Assembly: GCF_019578655.1 (NCBI RefSeq)
Contig: NC_063259.1
Location: 17,822,489 to 17,886,488 of the forward strand
Length of the DNA stretch: 64,000 nt
Reading direction: 5' to 3'
Origin: Ricinus communis
Lineage: Eukaryota; Streptophyta; Magnoliopsida; Malpighiales; Euphorbiaceae
Shown here in pieces: positions 30,486 through 42,062 of this stretch; position 1 is the first letter of the stretch; every line of letters starts with the position of its first letter. The notes under the pieces were generated by a model, which made no database searches, was not told the origin of the DNA, and was given only the letters and a program-made list of their open reading frames with translations. Position numbers and translations under genes: made by a program.

Positions 30486-32550
30486 TGGAAAAATACATGT
30501 AGTGGCACAACAGAAGCTCCAAACATTTCACATCTCATGGAAATTAAGGTTACAAGTTGTAGTTGAGGAATTTAAGTTGAGAAAATGAAATAACTTCTAT
30601 TTTATGAATGTGAAGAACACAAAGAAAAAGACCACAAACTTTGAAGAGCATATTGGATTCTTGATTGTTGATGATGTTTCTGTTAGATAATCAAATAGGG
30701 ATTCGCAATTGCAAATCCTCTAGAGTATCTCACACAACCAACCTCAAGCAAAGCTATTTAATCCTTGAAGATTCCTTCTCCACTCTCAAATTTCCTACTA
30801 TGATAACCTTGTTATGATAGTAAGTATGTCGATTATCTCTATTCTTCTTATGATAATAGGAGTAAAAAACTCTCTTATATAGTTTTAAGGATTCATAATC
30901 CTTAATACAGTTGTACAAACACATGTCATTACAGACTCTTTTGTGATGACATGTGTCAAGCAGTATTAACACATGTCATCATAAAACTCTTTTATGATGA
31001 CACGTATCAAGCTATATTGATACCACGTGTCAAGCTGCTTTCTTAACACATGTCATCATAAAACCCTTTTGGTGATGACACGTGTCAAGCTATTTTCTTA
31101 ACACATGTCATCATAAAACCCTTTTGGTGATGACACGTGTCATGCTGCTTTCCTAACACATGTCATCATAAAACCATTTTGTGATGACACGTATCTAGAT
31201 GTTTTCTCCACACATGTCCTTATATACCCTTTTATGATGACACATGTCAAGCTACTTTCATGACACGTGTCATCATAAGACCCTTTTATATGACATGTGT
31301 CATCATAAGATCCTTTTATATGACACGTGTCAAGCTACTGTATAAATACATGTCATTACAAACTCTTTTGTGATAATATGTGTCAAGCTCATTCAATATA
31401 TAATACTAATATATTATACATTATCATTAGTTAGACATTTACCGACTTTAACTTCGGAAGATGCTAGTGTTCCTACTCGAGATACAAGTAAAGTCCATCG
31501 CCGTGCTTGAGTTGATCTTAACATGTATGACTTTCTAGGTTACTTATTAATTGGCAATGGAAATTTAATATTAAACTCTTTAATATTAATTAAAACACTT
31601 TAATCAACTAAGAGAACAATTAAATAATTATCCTTTAATCATTTTTATAAATTATAAGTGACATCTAGTAGCATATTATAATTACGCAATTAATGATAAA
31701 GGCATTGATCATCTATAAAGTCTTTATTTATGATTACCATGTAATTAAATTCTTCCATTGAACAGTATTCCGATCAAGTGAGGATCATAGAATAGTCAAA
31801 TCCACTAACTTGATTCCATAACTAAATCCAGGATACATCTCGACTAAATATGGTTAATGCAAAAACCCTTTCCCATTAATCATAATTACCTCGACCAAGG
31901 ATTTCTTAGTCAAGATGTTATCGAATAACATAGGATATTCTCCTTGTTTACTCAAGGCAATGGATTCCTTGTTCATGAATACCTTCCTCCATGCATATGC
32001 AACTGCAGCCACTATCTGCAAGTACTCATTCTAGATATGAACGTATACCTAAAGCATAGGCAAATTCCAATTACATATTCATGAGACAACTCTATCATCT
32101 CAGGTCTGAGAATTAATTACACTATCATAGCTTAATAATGAATTAGTGACTTAAGTAAATCATCCATTATTTCTTCAAGTTATGTTCAGTCCACTTGTCT
32201 CACAAGTGACCCATAATTATTGACTTAGTAACTCATACTAAATGGCATGAGACTCGCCATCCTATATAAATTAGTATCTCATATTAATCATAGGGTTAAA
32301 CACATTATATTGGTCTTCCGGATTAAAGATGACCAATATTTAGTCCTAAGACTAAGAACTATTTTATAATAAGATCATTCGTCACTCATACTCTCAACTC
32401 TTGAGAATGGAGTCTTCAATAATTATATTACTACAGAAATGAATGATCAACAACAGCCATTAAATAAAAAGATATTCATTATATAATAATATCATAATGT
32501 ATGAACCAAAAAGCAAAAGTCCAATTGGCTTTTAAGACATACATCTAACA
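30486..32550 (-). mobile_element. 5' LTR of minus-strand Ty1/copia element
   Basis: The minus strand begins TGTTAGATGTATGTC at 32550 and ends TGTATTTTTCCA at 30486, next to the primer site. At 2065 bases it is long for a copia LTR. It carries the 53-60-base minisatellite at about 30916-31390. Its partner 3' LTR is missing because the element is truncated at 24662. Confidence 0.82.
30916..31390. repeat. Minisatellite of G-box dyads in copia LTR
   Basis: About eight degenerate units of 53-60 bases. Each has ACACATGTCATCA followed about a dozen bases later by TGATGACACGTGT, an inverted pair, then CAAGCT and a T-rich spacer. The perfect 12-base palindrome TGACACGTGTCA occurs at 31076, 31131, 31261 and 31321; its core CACGTG is the plant G-box. 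Confidence 0.88.
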
Positions 32551-34306
32551 TATAGAACATTTAATTTAATTTTATTGGATATTAATATGATAAAAGGAAA
32601 GGATAATCGATAGTTTTTATTTTGAAATAATTAAATATTTATATATTTCTTTAGGGTTTCCTAAACCTACTACTATAAATAGAATATGACACCTTAGGTT
32701 TAGGGTTGGTGACATTCTTTAACTTGCATTCTTTAAGTTATATTCTAAACTTATTGATCGACATTCATTAGCTCAGAGAGTTATTTTGGTAAGTCACTAA
32801 GAAAGAACCCTAGAATAGGAAACTTATTTAGAACGATAGAAGATGTTTAGATCTTAAGCAGAACTGGATTCTCAACCAATCTTCAATTCAACTGCTTCCT
32901 CATCTCTTGAGACTCGTAAAACAACAACCTACGATGATAACTTGACGGTTCCCTTATATCCAAAGCATCAACATCCTTTCTCTACTAGTTTTCTTATGTT
33001 TATTTATGAATCTAGAAAAAAGATTAGTTTATTTTTGAATGAATAAACATGATTCACATTATTAGATTAGGATTTCTTTCTATTTAACATGTTGTTGATC
33101 TTATTGGATTTTGAATCTAATGATAGGAACATGTAGGGTTATGAATCTGATATTGTAATTTTATTGGATTTTGAATCTGATTAGTTTAATGACTAGGGAA
33201 ACATAAATAATTTGTGTTTGTTTGAGTTAGATTCCTAAGGTTGTATGATTGAAATTGGAATCTCCCTTAATATATATAGGGTTTACATATTTTTAGATTT
33301 TTTTTGTTAAGTTTTATGTTTTTTTATGTTTCTTATTGCAATTTATATATTTTTATCTTATTTTGTCCTCTGTGCATGTAAAAATCAGCTTATAGGCATG
33401 ATAACCATCTAAAGAGCCCCCAGGCGATCAGCACTATGCTCTAGACTGATCAGTTGTGCACAACTTTGGCCTGATTTTCGAGTTTTGATGTATTTTCAGT
33501 GATTTTATGTACTGTACTTAGGATTTATGTGTTTTTCTTTCATTTTTTTTAGTTAGAAGAGGGTTATAATAATTAGATTTAATTTCCTGCACTTTATTTT
33601 TTATTTTATGATGACAAATACTTGCTTTATGATTGCCTTATTAAAACTAGACATATAGACTTTAGGTTAAAATTGGACTATAACATGTAAAAGTAGTCCA
33701 TTAGGTTAATGATGGTAAAATGAGCTTAAATCTAAAATTAATATAGACCTAGTGGCCCTTGCTATGCTTTAGTTATAATTAATTAGGTCATGATTAGGTT
33801 ACAAGAGCATGTAATTGAGGCTTCGCATAAGAAGATAGTCCATATAGATTTAAAGGCTTGAAACTAAAGCATAACTTCTAAATTGGGCTAGACTAGGAAG
33901 ACTTTATACGTAATTAATTAGTAAGAATAGGTTTAGAATTAAATTGGTTTGGGCTTTATAAAAATGGGCTAGACTTAGGTGGACCTCACATGTTCTAATG
34001 CTTGATGTGTAAAAATATAATTATTGCATTTATAGGGAATAATCCGTTAAAAAATAAAATTAAAGACAAAATACACAAATGAAGAAGTTGGCTTTCATAT
34101 TCATCTCTAAATGTGGCAAAGCTTCCTTTTGTAATTGAGAAATGCTACTCGAGTAGAAAAGTGTCCTAGAGAATTACCTGAGTGGCGACTCCCATCTCCG
34201 TGCTAGTCTTTGTGATTAGTTAGTGTGTTCCTAATTAGGTTGAAAAGCGTTGCATTATCGGAGTCGCTAAAGACACTTGGATGCATGCTCTAAACTGCCG
34301 CCCACA
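32551..34306 (+). mobile_element. 5' LTR (partial) of Tat/Ogre element
   Basis: It ends CCGCCCACA at 34306, one base before a primer site, and its last 250 bases match the LTR scrap at 536-787. The left part is cut by the copia LTR at 32550. A TATA box (CTATAAATAG, 32674-32683) could start transcription. No protein-coding content. The left limit as LTR is inferred from the lack of any other boundary. Confidence 0.6.
32675..32682 (+). promoter_or_regulatory. Candidate TATA box, Ogre LTR
   Basis: TATAAATA, in a plausible position inside the putative LTR. No supporting data on the start site. Confidence 0.4.
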
Positions 34307-34307
34307 A

Positions 34308-34325
34308 TGGCGACTCTATTAGGAT
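34308..34325 (+). other. Ogre primer binding site
   Basis: TGGCGACTCTATTAGGAT directly after the LTR end. A TGGCGACTC-type primer site, complementary to tRNA-Arg, is known for Ogre elements. Confidence 0.65.
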
Positions 34326-35202
34326 AAGAATCCTATTGATTCCACTGTATTTTATCTTTAATTTTATTATTTAATGAGTGATTCTTGCATCACTACACCA
34401 TTATCACACATTGTGCACTTTTGTCCCTATAAACCCGATGGCATCGGTTAGTGGTCTTTTAGTTCCACTCAAACCTTGGAACTACGACACTGGCCAACCA
34501 TCACTTACAAGTAGTGAGTGAATCTCCTTCATCGCATGGACCCTTAAGTAGGGAGACGAGCCGTGGAAGAACATGTTTTACTTTTGGGAGCCTTTTATCC
34601 TTACCCAAGACTCAGGTCACAGTAATGACAACAGCAATCTCCTTTAAGAACCCTATTACTTGCTATTTAAGATGTTTCTCTTTATAAATACTTTAGCCCG
34701 CATATTGAAAGGCCTTGGTCTAAAAACATGTGGAATTAGGCTCCAGGCCTAAAATATGCAGGCTTTATACTTTTATTGAGAAACATTACCTTGTTTGTTT
34801 TAAATTTGCTTTGAAAGTTTATGGCATGCGCATCAGGCCTACTATCCCATGTTGCTAGGAAGACCAGCCCCAAGATCCTAGGGAAGAAAGACTCACCATG
34901 AACCATGTTGGGAGAAATAAGGTCAGAAAAATGATGCTATTTGTCCTTTTGCACATGATGTGCATCATGTATCTCATGCATCACATGCATCACACTAAAC
35001 TTTTATTTGTTTACCATATAACTCCTTTAGGTTGGAAAAAGCAAGATAGTTAAGGCTAGAAAGAAGACCTATCTCACCAAGGATCTAAATCGTGCTAGAG
35101 CTCCTTGAAAAGCGAAGACATCAAGCTTCCATTTGTAAGATTGAAGCTACATCTAGCCAACAAAAAAGCTAACGAGTAGGATGTTAAGATCCTCAAGAAT
35201 GT
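34326..35202 (+). other. Ogre leader and gag start, degenerate
   Basis: Mostly noncoding leader. From about 35030 (AAAGCAAGATAGTTAAGGC) it reads like a decayed gag N-terminus that continues at 42063 once the CRM-like insertion is removed: CTCAAGAATGT joins to TGTCATCAATGAATTAATGG. No open frame is preserved. Confidence 0.6.
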
Positions 35203-36035
35203 TGATGGGAATTGTAGGTTTCATCAATTAACTCCCCAATAGCAAAAATACTATGATAAGTTGAATTAGAAGAAAACTAGAAATTACCAATTTAATCCAC
35301 AAATTCGGATCGTTCAAAGATTGAAGTAAGAAGATGGATGCTACTTAACCCCTTTACCAACAAGGATAAAGATACTAAGATAGACTTTGAATTTCCTCTT
35401 ATGCCACAAACAAGAAAGTTTGATAAATAACAAGAAAACAAAGATTTAGATTTTGACACCACAAGCTAGAATAAAGCTTGATAAGTCGCAAAGTTCAAGC
35501 AAGAAATTAAAGACAAAATTCCTCACAATAAAACTCAAATAAAATTTCATATATCAAATTCAATCATGCTCCAAAAGAAAGAGAAAAAGACTTGTTTATA
35601 TAGAGTACAAGTCCATGCACACACTACTAAAATAGACTCACACACATAGGATTACTTTTACTCTTAAATGGCCTTAGTAACCACTATCCACACTAATAGC
35701 CATTACTTGGTATTGATTACCCCATTAACTTGTATATGGTGGCTCTTAATAACCACTACCCACATTGATAGGCATTACTTGGTATTAATTACCACATTAA
35801 CTTGTATGGTGGCTACATGTAACCCTAATTGTTATTAACATGAAAATAAGTTAAATATTATTCCTTGGGCCTCCATGGATGCCTTAGTGGGTTAAAGTTC
35901 TTAGGCTTTCCAAATGTCCCTAATTAAACCCAATATGGCTTGTTGAAGCTTCTTGGATTTGGACCTTGTGATTGGCCTTCTTGTACTATTAATGGATCTT
36001 AGATCTCTTTAAGCTTTGAACTTGGATTCACATCA
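35203..36035 (-). mobile_element. 3' LTR of CRM-like element
   Basis: Ends are TGATG and CATCA, 5-base inverted repeats, 833 bases. The pol frame enters it and stops at 35999-36001 (TAA). The 5' LTR has CAA at the same codon. Confidence 0.95.
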
Positions 36036-37168
36036 TTCCCCCTTTCTTCAAAAGGATTTGTCCACAAATCAGCTCCATCATCTTCATCACCTACATCAAA
36101 CAAAGACAAGTCACTAACATTGAAAGTAGCACTAACATTGCCATACTCACTTGGAAGTTCTAGCTTGTAGGCATTGTTGTTGATGCGTTGAAGCACTCTA
36201 AAAGGACCATCTCCTCTTGGCATAAGCTTTGATTTCCTTTGGTTAGGAAATCTTTCCTTCCTCAAGTGTACCCACACCCAATCTCCAGGCTCAAAAATGA
36301 CCTGCTTCCTCCCTTTGTTGTGTTGCTTTTCATATTGGAGTGTTTTCTTCTCAATGTTTGCATGCACCTTCTCATGCAAAGTCTTGATGAATTCATCTTT
36401 TTGTTTCCCCTCTAAATTAGCTTTGTCCAATGGCAATGGTAGCAAATCTAATGGAGTCAATGGATTGAATCCATACACAACTTCAAAGGGTGAGCAATTT
36501 GTTGAACCATGCACACTCCTATTGTAAGCAAATTCCACATGTGGCAAACATTCTTCCCAATTCTTCAGATTTCTTTGGATGAGAGCCCTCAAAAGTGTTG
36601 CAAGTGTCCTATTGACCACCTCTGTTTGTCCATCCATTTGCGGATGACAAGTTGTAGAATACAAAAGCTTTGTCCCCATCTTTCCCCAAAGAGTCTTCCA
36701 AAAGTGACTTAGGAATTTGACATCCCTATCACTCACAATGGTCCTTGGCACTCCATGCAGCCTTACAATCTCCTTGAAGAATAGATTCGCAATATGGGTT
36801 GCATCATCTATCTTGTGACATGGAATAAAATGTGCCATTTTGCTAAACCTGTCCACAACAACAAAAATAGAATCTCTCCCTCCCTTGGACCTAGGTAATC
36901 CTAAAATAAAGTCCATAGAAATGTCTACCCAAGGTTCATTTGGTATGGGAAGAGGTGTATACAAACCATGAGGCATTGCTTTGAATTTGGCTTGTTTGCA
37001 AGTAATGCATTTCTCACAAATTCTCTCAACATCCCTTTTCATGTGTGGCCAAAAGAAATGGTCACCCAACATATCCAAAGTTTTCTTAATCCCAAAATGT
37101 CCCATTAAACCTCCACTATGTGCCTCTCTCACAAGTAACTCTCTCAAAGAACTTTGTGGCACACACAA
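35999..37168 (-). CDS. CRM-like integrase (3' part of pol)
   Basis: 389 codons open. HHCC zinc domain (H17, H24, C54, C57: [11 protein letters not shown] ... CITCKQAK); integrase core with catalytic D86 ([10 protein letters not shown]), D147 (IVSDRDVKF) and E183 ([10 protein letters not shown]), giving DD35E spacing; then [31 protein letters not shown]; then the GPY/F module [20 protein letters not shown] and a tail [19 protein letters not shown] that crosses the purine tract into the 3' LTR. All catalytic residues are intact. The Met start is only where the open stretch begins: the true polyprotein continues upstream through frameshifts and stops at 37169-37414. Integrase inserts the cDNA and in CRM elements the C-terminus is linked to centromere targeting. 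Confidence 0.93.
   Translation of the reverse strand: MCVPQSSLRELLVREAHSGGLMGHFGIKKTLDMLGDHFFWPHMKRDVERICEKCITCKQAKFKAMPHGLYTPLPIPNEPWVDISMDFILGLPRSKGGRDSIFVVVDRFSKMAHFIPCHKIDDATHIANLFFKEIVRLHGVPRTIVSDRDVKFLSHFWKTLWGKMGTKLLYSTTCHPQMDGQTEVVNRTLATLLRALIQRNLKNWEECLPHVEFAYNRSVHGSTNCSPFEVVYGFNPLTPLDLLPLPLDKANLEGKQKDEFIKTLHEKVHANIEKKTLQYEKQHNKGRKQVIFEPGDWVWVHLRKERFPNQRKSKLMPRGDGPFRVLQRINNNAYKLELPSEYGNVSATFNVSDLSLFDVGDEDDGADLWTNPFEERGNDVNPSSKLKEI
36036..36049 (-). other. Polypurine tract inside pol
   Basis: The minus strand reads GAAGAAAGGGGGAA directly before the 3' LTR. It is also coding: it supplies the E-E-R-G-N codons of the integrase tail. Confidence 0.85.
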
Positions 37169-37414
37169 TTTGTTTTCCCGAAAAAGAAAACCATCAAACT
37201 TATAGAACTTATCAAAACCCCTTTCTCACATACCCCATAAACATTAGCAAAATCAGGGATCATTAGAATACGGATCTTTTATGTATTCAAATCCTAATAA
37301 TTTTGCATCAAGTTTAGAGATCAAGGCATACCTTCTTGACAATGCATCGGCCACCACATTTTCTTTCCCTTGCTTGTACTTAATGATGTATGGAAAGGAT
37401 TCAATGAATTCCAC
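37169..37414 (-). pseudogene. RNase H-integrase link, broken
   Basis: Text [46 protein letters not shown], then DPYSNDP and a frameshifted [18 protein letters not shown] connect RNase H to integrase. A TAG stands where Trp is expected after HAK (37414), and at least one frameshift lies near 37230-37250. Confidence 0.85.
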
Positions 37415-39973
37415 CTATTTTGCATGTCTCTTGTTGAGCTTTCCTTGTCCTTTGAGATACTTCAAGGACTCATGGTCATTGTGAATTATGAATTCTTTGT
37501 AGCCAAGGTAATGCTGCCATGTCTTTAGAACCCTCACTAATGCATAGAACTCCTTGTCATATGTAGGGTAGTTTAGACTTGCTCCACTTAGCTTTTCGCT
37601 AAAGAATGCTATGGGCTTGCCTTCTTGCATCAAAACTCCTCCAATACCTATGCCACTTGCATCACACTCAATCTCAAAAGGTTTAGTAAAATTTGGCAAA
37701 GATAACAAGGGTGCAGAACTTAATTTGTCTTTTAGCAAGTTAAAAGCCTCATCTTGTTCAATTCCCCACTTAAAACCAACATTCTTTTTTATGCATTCAG
37801 TTAAAGGTGCAGCTATGGTAGAAAAATTCTTAATGAACCTTCTATAAAAGCTAGCTAAACCATGAAAGCTTCTTACATCACTTACACTTGTAGGTGTTGG
37901 CCATTCTCTAATTACTTTTACCCTTTCTTGATCAACATGAATACCCTTGTCATTGACAATATATCCAAGAAAAGTAATTTCATTAGTGCAAAAACAACAT
38001 TTCTTTAAATTAGCATACAACTTCTCTTCTCTAAGCACATCAAAAACATAAGTCAAATGTTGTACATGCTCATCTAAATTTTTGCTATAAACCAAGATAT
38101 CATCAAAATAGACAACAACAAATTTGCCTATGAATGCTCTTAAAACATGATTCATCAATCTCATGAAAGTGCTTGGTGCATTAGTTAAACCAAAAGGCAT
38201 TACTAACCACTCATATAAACCATGTTTAGTTTTAAAACCTGTTTTCCATTCATCACCTTCTCTCATTCTAATTTGATGATAACCAGATTTCAAATCAATT
38301 TTTGAAAACAAATATGAACCATGCAATTCATCCAACATGTCATCTAGCCTAGGAATGGGATGTCTATACTTCACCGTGATTTTGTTGATGGCACGACAAT
38401 CAACACACATCCTCCAAGTTCCATCTTTCTTAGGCACTAACAAGACGGGTGCGGCACATGGACTCATGCTTTCACGAACATAACCCTTCTCCATAAGCTC
38501 ACTCACTTGCTTTTTGATTTCCTTGGTCTCCTCCGGATTACATCTATATGCTGGTCTATTTGGAATGCTTGCTCCGGGTATGAAATCAATTTGGTGCTCA
38601 ATGCCTCTTTTAGGTGGCAAACCATTTGGAATTTCTTCCGAATAAATCTTCATAAACCTGCAAAGATCAACAACAACACTAGGCAAACAATTGGTTATTT
38701 CGTTAGAAATATGCAAAATCTCCTTGTACATAAGTACAAGCATGTGTTGCCTCAAAAGCATAGCTTCCTTCACATCACTCATTTTTGCATAAACACTCAT
38801 TTTTCTTTCATTTGAACCTTCCTTGTTTTCTCTCACCTTGTGTTTCCCATTTTGGTCAAGAGAATTGGAATTTTTAGGTTCACTCAGCTCACCTTTTTCT
38901 TTACTCTCAAAGGTTTCCCTTCCCAAAGAGTTTCCCAATGAAGAACCCATTTCTTCATATTGTTGCTTGATACGCATTTGGTCTTCAAAAATCTGTTTTG
39001 GAGTTAATGGTCCAAGGTTAAACCTTTTTCCATCCATAGTCAAAGTATACATATTTTTGAATCCATCATGACTAGCCCTTCTATTATATTGCCAAGGTCT
39101 CCCCAACAATATATGTCCGACCAACATTGGCAACACATCACACAACACCTCATCCTTATATCTACCAATTTGAAATGAAACTAAAACTTGCTTATTTACC
39201 TTTACAACTCCACTTTCATTAAGCCATTGCAACTTGTATGGTCTTGGGTGCTTGGTAGTAGGCAACTTCAATTTCTCCACTAGCAAAGTGCTTGCTACAT
39301 TGGTACAACTTCCACTATCCACAATCATGTTGCACAACTTGTTAGAAATCAAACAATGAGTATGAAATAAATTTTCCCTTTGCTCCCTATGGACATCATG
39401 TTTATTTTGCAAACTCAATGTTCTTTGAACAACAAGATTATCTCTCTTAGCACATTCAACATCACTACAATCTTCTAAAGAAGGCATATCATCATCACTA
39501 TCCCCCTCACTCTCCGACTCAATATCACCATTCCTTAGAATCATAGCTTTCTTATTTGGACATTCCCTAGCAATGTGCCCATGACCCAAACACTTAAAAC
39601 ATTTGATTCCCCTAGTTTGGGCTGGTTGATTCTCACCCTTTCCCTTATTACCAAAGTCAATTTTAGGTTTAGTTTCTTCCACTTTTGACTTAGTAAAAGG
39701 TTTATCATCCTTTTTCCCCCAAGAAGTTTTCCAAGAAGAAGAAGAACCCATATTTGGTTTAGAATCATACCTCTTTCTTTTCAATTGCCTTTCCACTTTC
39801 ATGGCCAAATTCACCATATCTTCAATCTCCACATAATGTTGCAAATCAACAACATCAGCAATGTCTTTGTTTAGCCCTCTCAAGAACCTTGCCATGGTAG
39901 CTTCACGATCTTCTATCACATTTGCTCTAATCATAGCCTTCTCCCTTTCTTTGTGATACTCCTCCACACTCAT
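37415..39973 (-). CDS. CRM-like gag end, protease, RT, RNase H
   Basis: The longest open frame in the window, 852 codons. Gag C-terminus 1-120; CCHC zinc knuckle [14 protein letters not shown] (125-138); acidic linker; aspartic protease with [12 protein letters not shown] (D219) and [10 protein letters not shown] about 500-660 with [52 protein letters not shown] and the catalytic YFDD (621-624); RNase H about 740-852 with [35 protein letters not shown] and NDHESLKYL. All key residues are present. The Met is not the native start: gag continues upstream past stops near 40001 and 40118. It would make the enzymes for reverse transcription in cytoplasmic particles. Confidence 0.95.
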   Translation of the reverse strand: MSVEEYHKEREKAMIRANVIEDREATMARFLRGLNKDIADVVDLQHYVEIEDMVNLAMKVERQLKRKRYDSKPNMGSSSSWKTSWGKKDDKPFTKSKVEETKPKIDFGNKGKGENQPAQTRGIKCFKCLGHGHIARECPNKKAMILRNGDIESESEGDSDDDMPSLEDCSDVECAKRDNLVVQRTLSLQNKHDVHREQRENLFHTHCLISNKLCNMIVDSGSCTNVASTLLVEKLKLPTTKHPRPYKLQWLNESGVVKVNKQVLVSFQIGRYKDEVLCDVLPMLVGHILLGRPWQYNRRASHDGFKNMYTLTMDGKRFNLGPLTPKQIFEDQMRIKQQYEEMGSSLGNSLGRETFESKEKGELSEPKNSNSLDQNGKHKVRENKEGSNERKMSVYAKMSDVKEAMLLRQHMLVLMYKEILHISNEITNCLPSVVVDLCRFMKIYSEEIPNGLPPKRGIEHQIDFIPGASIPNRPAYRCNPEETKEIKKQVSELMEKGYVRESMSPCAAPVLLVPKKDGTWRMCVDCRAINKITVKYRHPIPRLDDMLDELHGSYLFSKIDLKSGYHQIRMREGDEWKTGFKTKHGLYEWLVMPFGLTNAPSTFMRLMNHVLRAFIGKFVVVYFDDILVYSKNLDEHVQHLTYVFDVLREEKLYANLKKCCFCTNEITFLGYIVNDKGIHVDQERVKVIREWPTPTSVSDVRSFHGLASFYRRFIKNFSTIAAPLTECIKKNVGFKWGIEQDEAFNLLKDKLSSAPLLSLPNFTKPFEIECDASGIGIGGVLMQEGKPIAFFSEKLSGASLNYPTYDKEFYALVRVLKTWQHYLGYKEFIIHNDHESLKYLKGQGKLNKRHAK

Positions 39974-40588
39974 GGATCCTTGAATTAGAGTTTGTAATCT
40001 TTAATGAAGCTCTCTGTAGTAGTGGCTTGGAACAAACCTCTTTCTCATGATTTGCTTCATTTCTCTCCAAGACTCTACGGGTCTTTCTCCATATCTACGT
40101 CTTTCCTTGCAAAATTGATCCTACCAAACAATTGCATAATCACTAAACTGAACAGCGACAAGTTTTACCTTTTTCTCCTCTGAATAATTATGACATTCGA
40201 AGATGAGTTCCACTTTCCTCTCCCATTCAAGGTACACATCTGGATCATTTCTTCCTTGGAATGAAGGAATCTTCATTTTGATGCTTCCAAGGTTGCGATC
40301 AACATCATCATTTGGATGTCTTCTCCTAGCTTGTCTCCTAGGATTGATTCGTTGTCCCAACAAGGTGACTTGATCATCATCCAAATCATCCTCTCCTTCA
40401 TAGTCCTCTTGGTCAATTGGTGGACATCTCCTTCGTCTAGGCTCTCCATGTAATTGGTTGAGGATGCCATCATGCTTCTCTAATTTTTCATTGACTCCCG
40501 CCATCATATTAAACCTTCTTTCGAATTGTTGTTGCATAGCTTGAATCACATGATCATTTGTATAAGAAGAACTAGTATCTTTTGACAT
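39974..40588 (-). pseudogene. CRM-like gag N-terminal part
   Basis: Starts MSKDTSSSYTNDHVIQAMQQQFERRF at 40588 and reads 155 codons to AIVW, then a TAG near 40118-40120 (probably Trp; a second Trp follows in related gags) and DQFCKERRRYGERPVESWREMKQIMRKRFVPSHYYRELH, a TAA near 40001, and RLQTLIQGS into the 852-codon frame. WREMKQIMRKRFVPSHY is the retrotransposon gag capsid motif. Two stops alone separate it from the rest, so the polyprotein was intact recently. Confidence 0.9.
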
Positions 40589-41212
40589 GATTGTAAAACC
40601 TAAAATTTTAACAAAAGAAAATAGATAGAAACAATCTCACAACACTCTCACGTATTTCACTTAAAATTGATGTATACCACTCGTGTTTACACTCAATTTT
40701 GGCTTTTTTTTCTAATGATCTCACACTCTTGCCTTATACCTCTCAAATTTGCCTTTTGATTTCTTAGATGAACTAAGTTTCTCAATCAAACAAAATTTCA
40801 AGAATGATAAAAAAAACAAAAAGGTAGGCTAACAAGAAAATAATAAGGCAGGCTTAAAGAAATGAACAATTTATAACAAATAGGCTAATAGAAATGAATA
40901 ACAAAGATAGATCATCAAGAACACAAAGAGACAAAATTATAAAGATAGATCTCAATGGAATATAAAGAGTCAATTTTTTTTTATGTAATCTGAGATCTAA
41001 CACAAAAATATCAAAGATAACAATTTTTTTCTTTTAGGACGATTTTTTTTTTTTATATATGCAAACAAAATCTTGAGATAAGAAGAATAAAGATAAAAAT
41101 AATAATAATAACAAGAACAATAGATGGCAAAAGGTGCAAAATATAAGATGAACACAAGATATTGAGAATTAAAAGATAGTATTGGATATGCAAACCTCAA
41201 TCTCGAGCCAAT
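40589..41212 (-). other. CRM-like leader
   Basis: Noncoding stretch between primer site and gag, AT-rich with poly-T and poly-A runs. The frame 40997-41200 has no recognisable product. Confidence 0.8.
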
Positions 41213-41224
41213 GCTTTGATACCA
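41213..41224 (-). other. CRM-like primer binding site, iMet type
   Basis: The minus strand reads TGGTATCAAAGC, one difference from TGGTATCAGAGC of initiator-Met tRNA, four bases from the LTR end. Confidence 0.85.
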
Positions 41225-41228
41225 CTTA

Positions 41229-42062
41229 TGATGGGAATTGTAGGTTTCATCAATTAACTCCCCAATAGCAAAAATACTATGATAAGTTGAATTAGAAGAA
41301 AACTAGAAATTACCAATTTAATCCACAAATTCGGATCATTCAAAGATTGAAGTAAGAAGATGGATGCTACTTAACCCCTTTACCAATAAGGATAAAGATA
41401 CTAAGATAGACTTTGAATTTCCTCTTATGCCACAAACAAGAAAGTTTGATAAATAACAAGAAAACAAAGATTTAGATTTTGACACCACAAGCTAGAATAA
41501 AGCTTGATAAGTCGCAAAGTTCAAGCAAGAAATTAAAGACAAAATTCCTCACAATAAAACTCAAACAAAATTTCATATATCAAATTCAATCATGCTCCAA
41601 AAGAAAGAGAAAAGGACTTGTTTATATAGAGTACAAGTCCATGCACACACTACTAAAATAGACTCACACACATAGGATTACTTTTACTCTTAAATGGCCT
41701 TAGTAACCACTATCCACACTAATAGCCATTACTTGGTATTGATTACCCCATTAACTTGTATATGGTGGCTCTTAATAACCACTACCCACATTGATAGCCA
41801 TTACTTGGTATTAATTACCACATTAACTTTTATGGTGGCTACATGTAACCCAAATTGTTATTAACATGAAAACAAGTTAAATATTATTCCTTGGGCCTCC
41901 ATGGATGCCTTATTAGGTTGAAGTTCTTGGGCTTTCCAAATGTCCCTAATTAAACCTAATATGGCTTGTTGAAGCTTCTTGGATTTGGACCTTGTGATTG
42001 GGCCTTCTTGTACTATTAATGGATCTTGGATCTCTTTAAGCTTTGAACTTGGATTCACATCA
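41229..42062 (-). mobile_element. 5' LTR of CRM-like element
   Basis: 834 bases, ends TGATG/CATCA, nearly identical to 35203-36035. It contains the open tail [42 protein letters not shown], the continuation of pol that the 3' copy would encode without its TAA (open frame 41861-42076). Confidence 0.95.

Larger units (their letters stand above)
35203..42062 (-). mobile_element. Complete CRM-like Ty3/gypsy element, TSD AATGT
   Basis: A 6860-base element on the minus strand: 5' LTR 41229-42062, iMet-type primer site, gag-pol 40588-35999, purine tract, 3' LTR 35203-36035. Both flanks are AATGT (35198-35202 and 42063-42067). It is inserted in the gag region of the Ogre element. The integrase wording, the coding tail running into the 3' LTR and the GPY/F end resemble centromeric (CRM) retrotransposons; clade is inferred by eye. 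The LTRs differ at roughly 17 of 833 positions, the least divergence of any pair here. Confidence 0.93.

Noticed and set aside
30916..31390. Regularly spaced repeats that could suggest a CRISPR array
   Set aside because: Units are degenerate and contiguous with no unique spacers, and lie in a plant retrotransposon LTR.
38507..39071. Plus-strand frames opposite the 852-codon CRM-like pol (also 36297-37205, 37611-37847)
   Set aside because: Shadows of the minus-strand coding sequence.
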